A DNA stretch of 64,000 nt from Dimorphilus gyrociliatus. Lineage: Eukaryota > Annelida > Polychaeta > Dinophilidae. The position numbers and the translations under genes were made by a program. The stretch spans positions 2,846,165 to 2,910,164 of the forward strand of contig CAJFCJ010000005.1 of the NCBI GenBank assembly GCA_904063045.1, in the 5' to 3' direction. Positions 50,863-60,902 of this stretch are shown here, in pieces (position 1 is the stretch's first letter; the number at the start of each line of letters is the position of its first letter). A model generated the notes under the pieces. That model had not been told where the DNA came from and did not search any database. It saw nothing but the letters and a program-made list of their open reading frames with translations.

Positions 50863-50881
50863 GAAATTTGGAATGTCTATC

Positions 50882-53152
50882 CTAAAATACAGAAGCTTTT
50901 CCAGCACGTCTTGGATCTGCGTATCCAATGATATCTTCATCTAACTTTCCGGCTAAATTTACCAAGTTAACTCCATTGTTATCTATTTTAAGTTTATGCC
51001 CTTTCTTTTCTAATGCTTCTTTAAGACCACCTATTTCATCCGGTCGATCATATTCAACAACCCTCGTAGTTACGACAGGAAACAATCTTGGTACTTTTAT
51101 AGCTTCCGATATATTCATCTGCAGTCCGACTATGTTTGATATTACTTGTCCTACACCTGGAAAAATCCTGCTACCATTCACGCCCCCAACACTTAATCTC
51201 AGGCCACACTGAGAGTCCTTTTTCCTTAAAATAACTGGAGCCATTGCAGATCTGGGTCTTTTAAAAGGTTCAGGAAAATTAAACTCGTCTTCATGTAATC
51301 CCGGAATAGAGAAATCGGCCATTTCATTGTTCAGAATAACATCATCTTTTGTTACTACTCCTGCTCCAAAATGCATATTTATTGTCCTAGAAAGAATGGT
51401 ATGGTTAGTTTACAAGTCACGAATGAAATTTCTAAAATTCAATTTACGTTGTGAGAGAAACTAAATCCTCTGAAGGGCCGATAACAGAAATATGTGAAGT
51501 ACCAAAAGATAATGGCTCGTTTGGAAATTTATAGAAGTCCTCATCATTTGTGGAATTATCATTGATTAAATCTTTTAACCTTTCAGCAACTGTTTCGCTG
51601 TTAAATGAATGAAATAAAAAAAACAAAAATGATAAAAAATCAAATTACTAAATTAGATATAATTACTTGAGAAACACAGAAGTAACAAGGTGTTTAGGTT
51701 CTTCATTGTTCATTAAATCCCCTGATTTATTTAGCCAGAGAGACCTTGCAAATTTAGTAGCTTCAATAAATCTATGATAAAAAAGAGGATCTTTTTTATC
51801 AGCTTTTTTTAATTTGTACTTCTTTAAGATATTTAAGATTAAAGCTGTTGCCGGACTTCCACTGGGAAAGCTAGGCATATGTAGAATATTCCCTAAAAAC
51901 TCTGAAGTAACCGGTACATAAGTCTTAACTTTATAATTGGCAAGATCCGATAATGTCATAATTCCACCACTTTTATTTACAGCACTAACAATATTTTCAG
52001 CAATAGGACCCTTATAGAATGCATCAGGTCCGTTTAGAGCAACCTTCTCCAAAACATTTGCGAACACGGTTCTTTTAATTTTATCTCCTTTCTTTATTAT
52101 GTTTTCTCCATTAAAATAATTAGTTCTTAAATGCTTTTGTGGATCTGCATAAGTATTCTTTATGAGGTCTTTCTCTTTCTCTAAAACCCTAATCATATCA
52201 GCAGTAGCCTCAAAACCATCTCTTGCTAATTTCACAACTGGCATTACAACATCTTTCCAGCTTTTTCTATAAGCAATTCAGATAAACAAAAAGATATAAT
52301 TGAAAAGATTTCAAACGTACTGTCCAAATTTCTGATGAGCTTCGTATAGTCCTTTAATCTCCCCTGGTACAGCAACGGATAATCCATTTTTAAATAGTGA
52401 GTTTTCTTTTCCTTTGAACATCTCTTTTGTTGTTTTTCCAGGAGCTGTTTCACGGAAATCGATAGCCAAATTCACATCTTGTTTATGTTTTCTCACAACC
52501 ATGAAACCACCCCTAATAACATTTTTATACTATTTTTCGGACTACTGTGAGTAATTATTAACAAACCCTCCAACTCCTGAAAATTGGGCATCTACTAAAC
52601 CAACGCATAAAGTTGTAGTAACAGCTGCATCAACGGCTGAGCCCCCATCCTCGAGTATTTTCCTTCCTAAATCTGAACACTTGGGAACATCACAAACAAC
52701 TGCTCCAGTTGGTTCTACCTTTTTAATCAAAGAAATTTAGTCATTAGTCAACAAGAATAATCAAGATAGAAATTATACCTGTGGCGGACCAAGATAAATT
52801 GTGAGAATTAGAGCTACAGTAACACCGACTGAGAAGATTATTGACGAGACTATTAATATTTTTAAAGTTTCACTTGGAGGTTGTGGTGTTCTAGAATCCA
52901 TATTACGATTAAGATAACAAATTGAAACATTTTATAATTAAATTTTGATAATTACTGATTGCAATCTTGAATCTGCAAAGGTGATAATTCAGATCTTTCT
53001 GGGTTCTTACCAAGGATCAATTTATCTTTATCATCTAACAGAATTAATAATCTTATTATCAACAATATAGAAAATTTATGACAACCTGTAGTTGGGCTAT
53101 ACTGATCTGTTGCTACTTCTTGTACAGGTCCAGCATCAGTTGGAGACGCCAT
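50882..53152 (-). CDS. GGT: Gamma-glutamyltransferase, type II membrane enzyme
   Basis: Cleaves the gamma-glutamyl bond of glutathione at the cell surface; Ntn hydrolase. Exons in reading order: 53086-53152, 52956-53034, 52779-52890, 52567-52718, 52321-52512, 51667-52266, 51448-51597, 50882-51386; 618 aa. Residues ~50-85 hold the single membrane anchor (ILIVSSIIFSVGVTVALIL). The body has DGGSAVDAAVTTTLC and DFRETAPG. The autoprocessing/nucleophile threonine is in FGTSHISVIG, and INMHFGAG, LNNEMADFS and SVGGVNGSRIFPG follow as in the family. An alternative start at 52901 uses the same exon extended upstream (MDSRTPQPP) and gives 573 aa with a shorter cytosolic tail. DNMT1 is convergent with only 71 bp between stop codons. 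Confidence 0.95.
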
Positions 53153-54185
53153 GTTGTACGGATGTGATTCAATACTATTAAAAATATTTAGCAACGGAAA
53201 AAAAATGGTATTGTATCGAAGTTGATCAATAAGCACAGATGTATATACGTATTTTCGAATTTCGCCAGAAATATTCTCGAGTCTATAGATTTTCTGTACC
53301 GCGGTAAATTTAAAATAAAAAACACAATATGCTATTTTTTAAGATATGGTCTATTAAACATGATATTTCGTTTGGGAAAAAAGAGTATTAAAATCTTAAT
53401 CTATACAACTCTTTGCTTTCGAATAAATTACTCTTTATCTTAATTTTTTTCATTTACGACAATTCTTTAAAATCTTCGAACAAGGGTAGATAAAAAGAGA
53501 TTTTGTTTGTTTCAAGTATTCTTAGAAGAACAACAACACAATGTAATAATTCTTTTTATTTTCTCTGTTCTTTTGCTTTAAAGTATAAAATTAAGAACCA
53601 AATAGAATATTTTTTTCGTTTGCGAATGTCTTAGAATAATGTTCTATTTTAAGTATTCATGTATGAAAGAAAACATGTTTAAAAAAGGTCAAAACAACAA
53701 ATGCCGAGGATTGATAGTTTGTTATACTATCCATTTAATTCCACATAAAGTTCTTTTGATCTAAAAACGGCTAACGTCCTCTTTTTTTATCATACAGTAT
53801 CTCTAAATTTAGGACCAAATGTTCGTTTCTCATTTAGGCACCTTTTAAGCAGTTTTGCCATATTATTAGGTTCTATTTAATTGTTAAAATTTGATTAATA
53901 AATTTATTTATTTTTAATCAAATATTAAAAAATCTTTCTATAATTATTTTAGAATATACCGAGAACTTAATAGTTAAAATATCAATTGGAACTAAATAGT
54001 TAAACATAGCCCGAATATTTTTTACAATGTTTCCTTTCTAAATATTTATTATCAGTATTTGTATCCATATTTATCACAACATACATGATTAAAAGACCAA
54101 AATAGTAATTGTCCCGCCTTTTTGATGGTCATGTGACATTAGACAAATTCTTGGTCACATGATCAGAAGTGAAGCTGGTGTAAAC
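53153..54185. other. Divergent promoter region of GGT and AGA
   Basis: 1.03 kb, AT-rich, without a recognised exon. It ends with the inverted TCATGTGA/TCACATGA pair described separately. Confidence 0.55.
54129..54162. promoter_or_regulatory. Inverted TFEB/MITF-type E-box pair at AGA
   Basis: TCATGTGA at 54129-54136 and its reverse complement TCACATGA at 54155-54162; the second ends 23 bp before the AGA start codon. The first extends to GTCATGTGAC, close to the lysosomal CLEAR consensus GTCACGTGAC. Confidence 0.6.
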
Positions 54186-55573
54186 ATGTATACACAGTCT
54201 CTTTTGCAAGTACTGTTCGTTGCAGTATGTCTTGAAAATACCATAGCTCTTCATCCAATAGTCATTAACACTTGGCCTTTTGTTAATGCGACCGATGCAG
54301 GTTTAGTTTCTTGAAGCTAAGAGAGTTTCGTATTCTAATCAGTAAATTCGATAGCATGGAATGCCCTAACTGTTCAACGGGTAAAGGCAGTTGATGCAGT
54401 TGTAGCAGGATGCAGTAGATGCGAACGCCAACGATGCGATGGTACAGTCGGCTATGGTGGGTCTCCAGATGAACATGGAGAAACTACTTTAGATGCCATG
54501 ATCATGGATGGGTAATCATCATAAATCTTTAAATCAGCCGTCTTTACTTAAGAATATTTATCTTTGTCAATCGCAGCGTTACGCACGATGTGGGCTCAGT
54601 TGGAGGTTTACGACGTGTAAAAGATGCCATTGCGGTAGCAAAAGCCGTTATGCAATATACAACCCATACTTTACTTGTAGGAGATTTAGGTTCTTATCCT
54701 ATTAACCGTCCCGGTAATGTTATTATCTTAGTATTGAAAAATGTTCTTTAAATTCAGCCACCGAATTTGCTCAATCGATGAATTTTGAGATATCAAATTT
54801 GTCAACACCGCAAACAGCAAAACGACACGAGCGATGGGTTGAAAATAATTGCCAACCAAATTTTCGAAGGGTAAAATAATTTTTTATATATGACTCAAAT
54901 ATCAGAGTTTGTATTTATATTAGTTTCCTTCAGAATGTGAGACCCGATCCAACAACTAGCTGTGGACCATATTCTCCTGCAGATAGGATATCTTATAAGT
55001 TTTATGGAGGTAATAGGAGAACGTCAGCCTCAAGAACCAACCACGATACAATTGGTATGGTTGTTATTGACAATGACGGTGATATAGCTGCCGGTACTTC
55101 CACAAACGGCTTAACTTGGAAGGTTCCAGGGTTAGAAGTTATTATCTTTAAAAATTACAGCTATTAATCATCAACCTACAAATAGGAGAGTAGGAGATTC
55201 CCCAATTGCTGGAGCTGGGTCATATGCCGATAATGAGGTTGGAGGGGCAGCGGCAACAGGAGACGGAGATGTCATGATGCGATTTCTACCAAGTTTCTTA
55301 GCTGTCGAAGAAATGAGACGGGGAGCAAGTCCAACTGAGGCTGCTAGAACAGCTATCGGTCGCATTACAAGACATTACCCAAACTTTTCAGGAGCTCTTA
55401 TTGCTGTAAACAAAGATGGCGAGACAGGTACGTACATGTAAAAATGAAATGTGATTAAGATTATATGTTTTCTGCTATCAGGTGCTTCATGCAGCAGATA
55501 TAGAAATTTTCCCTATAGCGTTCGAAATGGTACTTTAGGTGAAACGAAGGTCATAAGAGTCAATTGTCTCTAA
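54186..55573 (+). CDS. AGA: N4-(beta-N-acetylglucosaminyl)-L-asparaginase (aspartylglucosaminidase)
   Basis: Lysosomal Ntn hydrolase that cleaves the GlcNAc-asparagine link of glycoproteins. Exons 54186-54300, 54355-54511, 54577-54689, 54758-54870, 54934-55130, 55186-55427, 55482-55573; 342 aa. A signal peptide covers ~1-22. [11 protein letters not shown] and [22 protein letters not shown] are the family's opening blocks. [16 protein letters not shown] follows. The autocatalytic cleavage site and nucleophile are in [11 protein letters not shown] (threonine after HD). [16 protein letters not shown], a glycine-rich [10 protein letters not shown] and the paired cysteines near the end are as expected. 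The active-site set looks complete. It is divergent from GGT and convergent with ATOX1. Confidence 0.96.
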
Positions 55574-55882
55574 TAAAGATATCTAAATAATCTGACTATC
55601 AAAGAACTTTTATAAAAAACGTCATACATGTAGAGTAAACATTATAGCTAGTACTTTTTTATCTTCGATTATCATCACTGATAAAAAACGTGAAAAAAGT
55701 CATAATTTTATAAATGTCCATTTATTGGAAATTAATAAATCAAATAGTCTGTATGTTTTCTTATTTACTTTAGTTGATCATATTTTTTAAAATTCTTGTA
55801 AAAACACGAATCAAATACTTCTAAAAGCTAGATACAATAAAATACTAATTAATTGTTCTCATTAAGTTGTTCTTGTGACCTA
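55574..55882. other. Gap between convergent AGA and ATOX1
   Basis: 309 bp of AT-rich 3' flank for both genes, with polyadenylation-type AATAAA motifs; no further gene seen. Confidence 0.5.
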
Positions 55883-56229
55883 TTAATGAACTTTGGAAAG
55901 GGAAACTTCCTTTCCGGTCTTTTTTAAAGCTTCCAAAACCTTTTCTTGATCGATATCTGTGGTCACGTACAGCTTTTTGTTGGCCAAATCTGCTTCAACA
56001 TCGTTCACTAGAAATAGAATTAAAAAAAATGTGTATTATCAGAGTTGTGATAGTCAGTCACTAAATTATCTATTACCTCCTATTTTAGCCAAGTTTCTCT
56101 GTGCGGCCTTAGAGCAGCCCTCGCAAGTCATAGCAAAGTCGTATTCTAATTTCTGAAATTATTTAAATCCAAGATTAATATGTAATATAAACATTCTAAA
56201 ATTTTATTTATAATACTACTAACCGGCAT
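55883..56229 (-). CDS. ATOX1: Copper chaperone ATOX1
   Basis: Cytosolic copper(I) carrier that delivers copper to P-type ATPases. Exons in reading order: 56224-56229 (6 nt, Met-Pro only), 56077-56152, 55883-56007; 68 aa, matching the family length. The metal-binding MxCxxC is MTCEGC at residues ~10-15; LKKTGKEVS near the C-terminus contains the conserved lysine of the KKTGK loop. The six-base first coding exon restores the MPKLEYDF start typical of ATX1-type chaperones, which is why I accept it; without it no ATG precedes the domain. Confidence 0.93.
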
Positions 56230-56852
56230 GTTAACTTCGCTATTAAGAATATGAATTAAACGGGACTTTTAGCAGCTGGTAAAAAGGTCAAGGTCTTTTG
56301 TTGTATTTTACCGCACAATGTAAACGGAAAGTAAAATATGGCGCGAAATAATTTGAATTTGATTTAATCTGTTTTATGAATCAGTAAAACATTCGAGAGA
56401 TTTCATTTCCATCGTTGTAGTAGTCAATACGTACTGAGAAATAATGTATACACAGATATGCATGTATACACTGTATATATACTAATATTGACAGTCAAGA
56501 GAATGTATAAACGCTTCAGACTTATATTAACATATTTTTAATAATCAATCAAAATACAAGTCATATCAATATTTCTAGTTTATAGTATTATTATTTCAAT
56601 AGTTTTAGAAGATATGAACAATGTTGAAGAGATCTTGAATAGATGTGCTGAGATGAGTATAAACATGAAACTTTTTATAGAAAAATTTCAAGGAATTGTT
56701 TAAAAGTATTAACTCTTTTAGATGACATATAAATAGCATTGTAAGAGACACTAACCAGCTGTTATGGCCAAAGTGACACAAAACGTTTAGGCCGCAATAT
56801 CAACTGTATCGGTCTTATTTGGCTTTGCGAAGACTACTGTTAGTTGTTGATT
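56230..56852. other. Gap between divergent ATOX1 and AQP11-like genes
   Basis: 623 bp containing an exact GCGCGAAA E2F core at 56341-56348 and a 29-codon open frame from about 56614 (MNNVEEILNRCAEMSINMK) that ends in a stop. The frame is too short to call. Confidence 0.5.
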
Positions 56853-57683
56853 ATGGATGTACCTATATTAGGTTCGGTAATATATTTAATATTTGTCTCA
56901 ATTTTATGCCGTTTGGCACGGTTTATAATTAACAAACTACCGTCTAATCAACGACTTTATCTTCGCATTGCTGTCGCTTCGTTTCAAATGTGTGCTTGCA
57001 GCTTGGAGAATGCAGTTGTATTTGGAAGTTATGGATGGTATGCGTTGTAGATATAATATCAAGCCATTATGTAATAATAATTGATAATACTTAGGTATGT
57101 CTATAGTCTTCATATGTGGATTGTTGGTTGCTATCTGTCTTCTGTTTTAGAAGATTTACAAACAAGTAACGTTTGCACGACAGTCTACGCTTATCTCACG
57201 TCAAGAACTGGATTGAGAAGACTAATGTTAATATGTTTTATTCAATTACTTGCAGGACTTGGCAGCTTTTATCTAGCTTATACAATTTGGTCTCTACGCC
57301 TGACTACTGCTCATGAACGACGTCTAAGTTCATTTGATAATGGCTGTGCAAATTTTCTTCCAATATCTGTATATTCTGCTGCATTAGTCGAATATTTAGG
57401 CACTATTGCAGATAGGGGATTGCCTCTGTTCTTACTGACTTCGAGGAAAATCGAGTTAAAGACATGGACATATGTTTTATGGAACGTTATCATAACTATA
57501 ACAGGTGTAAAGGCTACTGGAATGTTCGCCAACCCGGTAAACGCTAGTAACCAAATGTTCGGTTGCTCTGGTTTAACAAAATCAGAGCATATATTTATTT
57601 ATTGGGTTTCGCCATTGGCGGCAACAATAACATTATATTTAATATTTAGACGACATGTCGTTAAAACAGTTAAATCTGAATAG
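56853..57683 (+). CDS. Aquaporin-11-like superaquaporin with altered NPA motifs
   Basis: Multipass channel protein of the AQP11/12 subfamily, often in the ER membrane. Exons 56853-57037 and 57095-57683; 257 aa. Alignable to AQP11: FQMCACSLE (vertebrate FQLCCCTHE), YSLHMWIVG, then SNVCTTVYAYL at the first pore loop, ALWSL-like YTIWSLRLT, and GMFANPVNAS at the second loop, followed by IFIYWVSPLAA. The first signature, NPC in AQP11, is NVC here; the second, NPA, is NPV. Six hydrophobic spans can be seen. The ATG at 56853 gives MDVPILGSVIYLIF, a plausible first membrane segment. Pore function with these motifs is uncertain. Confidence 0.85.
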
Positions 57684-58774
57684 TTTCTCGGCTCGTTCTC
57701 ACTTGTATCTTTCGTCCTGAAATCAAAGGGAATACTTTATAATGGAATTGTATAAAGAATGAAATTTATCTAATAAATAAAAATTTTCAGTAAGTTATAT
57801 TGTCGATCATATAGTTTCTGACGGCACTTCCAACGTTTCATCATGTTCATAGCAAACTATTTCAAAGATATAAGAGGATACAACTTACCCGAAATTTACT
57901 CGACCACGTGTTTTCGCTTCACGTCAAATTATCGTCTGCGGGGTCATTACACTTGATGCTTTCGTAAAAGAAAGTCATTAAATTACTTGATTCATTCTGA
58001 AATCAGCTAGCAAAATTAAATTCGACTTCTTCATCAGAATCTTCTATCAGCCACACATGGTTAATGATCAGACGGCAGCAGGAAAGTAAATGGCGGATAG
58101 TGAGTCGTTCCCGCCGAAACCAGACTATGGTCCAGTTTATTAAGTGAGTCCTTTCTTATTAATTGTTATAATTATATACAAAAAAGTTGACACCCCTGTT
58201 AAAAAAGGAATATTCTATATTTATACGAAAGAAAATTGCTTTTTCAAGTCTTTTATTTCTGTTTGTAACACTTTAATTTTTTTTTCTATTTGTAATTTAG
58301 TTAAATTATTATAAAATAATACTACTATGAGATGTCCTGCTCCAGGAAATACTTTCACATGGAACCACTTTCGCTTCAAAGTGCGTAATTTATATTTCAC
58401 AGTAGACCTTTGTCAACTAAAGTCAAAATACTTCTCCAATTATCTCGGTAAGTATTACGTGTTCTTAAGTACAATAATTCATAAGAGCATTTCTTATTCT
58501 CATAGTTTCTAAAACTATTCCTTTTTATTGATTCGGCGAGCGATATTAAATGTTTAAATCAATAAGCAATCACGTGGAAAACACGCGTGATTGTTTCACC
58601 AGGTTTTTCATGTATAGGTCATAGAACTACAAAAGTAGGCTAGTATACAACAATTAACAATTCAGCAATCCCGTTAGCCAATCACGAGTCATCGACTATA
58701 AATTTAGCAACTAGTTTCATTCGCATTTTTATTCTAGACAGGTAGCTCGAAGTTACCACAGCCTTGCCTCTAGT
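57684..58774. other. Upstream region of CTP synthase
   Basis: 1.09 kb. It contains CACGTG boxes at 57905-57910 and 58571-58576. A 17-codon frame (MADSESFPPKPDYGPVY) at 58090-58143 stops exactly before a GTGAGT donor, so it may be a non-coding or short-ORF leader exon of CTPS. No established gene. Confidence 0.45.
58567..58593. promoter_or_regulatory. Inverted repeat containing an E-box upstream of CTPS
   Basis: CAATCACG and CGTGATTG form 8-bp inverted arms with an 11-bp spacer; the left arm starts a CACGTG E-box (58571-58576). About 180 bp before the CTPS start. The CAAT bases suggest NF-Y-like contacts next to a MYC/USF-type box. Confidence 0.45.
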
Positions 58775-60743
58775 ATGAAATATATTCTTGTGACCGGTGG
58801 TGTGATTAGTGGTATTGGGAAAGGCGTAATTTCTTCTTCGATTGGAACACTTTTGAAGTCACATGGCGTTAGAGTTACATCTATTAAAATTGATCCATAC
58901 ATAAATATCGATGCTGGCACATTTTCGCCTTATGAACATGGAGAAGTCTATGTATTAGACGATGGAGGCGAGGTGGATTTGGATCTAGGAAATTATGAGC
59001 GATTTTTAGATGTTACATTACATAGAGACAACAACATTACAACTGGAAAAATTTATAAATCTGTGATTGAGAAGGAAAGACGTGGTGATTATCTCGGAAA
59101 AACAGTTCAAGTTGTACCTCACATTACTGATGCTATTCAAGAGTGGATAGAAAAAGTAGCTGTTGTCCCTGTAGATCCTGAAGATCAAAAAGAACCTGAA
59201 GTATGCTTGATAGAACTTGGAGGTACAATTGGTGATATAGAAGGTATGCCTTTTGTGGAAGCCTTAAGACAGTTTCAAAGAAGAGTTGGTAAAGAAAATT
59301 TATGCATTGTGCATGTCAGTCTGGTTCCTGAACCAAAGGCTACTGGAGAACAGAAAACAAAACCAACGCAAGCAAGCGTTAGAGAATTACGTGGTTTGGG
59401 ATTGTGCCCTGATTTAATAATGGCTCGTTGTACTTCCGTACTAAATGAGTCGAGTAGAGTTAAGATTTCAACTTTCTGTGATGTTGCACCAGAATGTGTT
59501 ATAGGTGTTCCTGATGCATCATCCGTTTATAAAGTGCCCCCTCTTTTGGAAGATGCAAATTTGATTGAATATTTCACAAATAGATTAAGCCTTCCTTTAA
59601 AACGCAATAAGAGTGCCCTCGCCAGATGGCGAGATTTAGCAAATAAACACGACACAGTGCAAAAAGAAGTACGTATAGCTTTAGTAGGAAAGTATACTAA
59701 ATTTGAAGACTCCTATGCAAGTGTAATAAAGTCCTTAAGACATGCTGCCCTTAAAGTTAATCATCGATTAACAATTCAGTAAGTCTAAACTAATATTCAC
59801 TTAAAAACATATATGATAGCGAAAATTTCCACCGACAGCTATATTGAGGCTGATGATCTGGAATTAACAACGCAAGTAAAAGAACCAGTTAAATATCATG
59901 AAGCTTGGCAGGCATTATGTAGTTCTGATGGAGTCCTTGTACCTGGTGGATTTGGTATGAGAGGAATGGAAGGCAAAATTTTAGCCTCTAAATGGGCCAG
60001 AACAACGAATAAACCATTCTTGGGAGTTTGTCTTGGACTGCAATGTGCAGTTATTGAATTCTCTAGAAATGTTTTAAAATATGCTGATGCTAATACAACT
60101 GAAGCAAATCCTAAGACCAGTAAACCTGTCGTCATTGAAATGCCAGAACACAATCCTGGAATTGTAAGCATATCAAACTGCTCCTATTTTTTTATTCTTT
60201 TTTTAGATACGAGATTATAAAGGTCAATAGTACCATTAAAAAAATGTAACCTACATTTTTTAGATGGGAGGAACTATGCGACTCGGTCAAAGGAGAACAA
60301 ACTTTACGACTTCGGCCAATAATTCGGTTATAAGAAAATTATACGGAGATCATGACTATGTTGAAGAGAGACATAGACACAGGTACGAGGTTAACCCAGA
60401 AGTTGTTGATGAGCTAGAAAAGCATGGCCTTAAGTTTGTTGGACGTTCCACTGATGGACAAAGAATGGAGATACTGGAATTAGAGGATCACCAATATTAC
60501 GTAGCTGTTCAGTATCACCCAGAATATATTTCAAGACCTCTGAAACCCTCTCCCCCCTATTTAGGATTAATTTTAGCATCTACTGGTAGATTGCAAAACT
60601 ACTTGGAAAAAGGATCCAAATGTTCCCCAAGGTTGTCTGTTTTATATAAATAAAAAAACAAATTATTTAATTCTATTATTTATTTTAGATACACGGATTC
60701 CAGCGGAGTCTCTGAGTGCGACGAGTTTGACTCGACCGAGTAA
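58775..60743 (+). CDS. CTPS: CTP synthase
   Basis: Makes CTP from UTP, ATP and glutamine. Exons 58775-59778, 59839-60163, 60264-60631, 60689-60743; 583 aa (human 591). The synthetase domain occupies ~1-270: [18 protein letters not shown]-loop, [41 protein letters not shown]. The class I glutamine amidotransferase domain runs from ~295: VPGGFGMRG, the nucleophile Cys in [12 protein letters not shown], and the His-Glu pair in [10 protein letters not shown]. The [14 protein letters not shown] stretch spans the 100-nt intron 2. All catalytic residues appear present. An acidic serine tail ends the protein. Nucleolin is convergent, stop codons 159 bp apart. Confidence 0.97.
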
Positions 60744-60794
60744 AACCATTTCGTTTTAATGAAATGCTTTTATTTTTGATATTTTTTTTAGATG

Positions 60795-60838
60795 AATAAA
60801 AGTTGTATTTATTAGCAATCGATACAATTGTATTTATT
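60795..60838. terminator. Facing polyadenylation signals of CTPS and nucleolin
   Basis: AATAAA on the plus strand at 60795-60800 for CTPS. TTTATT (AATAAA on the minus strand) at 60808-60813 and 60833-60838 for nucleolin. Confidence 0.55.
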
Positions 60839-60902
60839 TGAATTTTGGAAATATGACAAAACGCACATAAGAAAGGAACTATTTAATTAAGTGAACATAA
60901 AA

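Noticed and set aside
58090-58143. 17-codon frame MADSESFPPKPDYGPVY upstream of CTPS
   Set aside because: The stop codon directly precedes the GTGAGT donor. More likely a leader exon with an upstream ORF than a gene; kept as a note in the gap entry.
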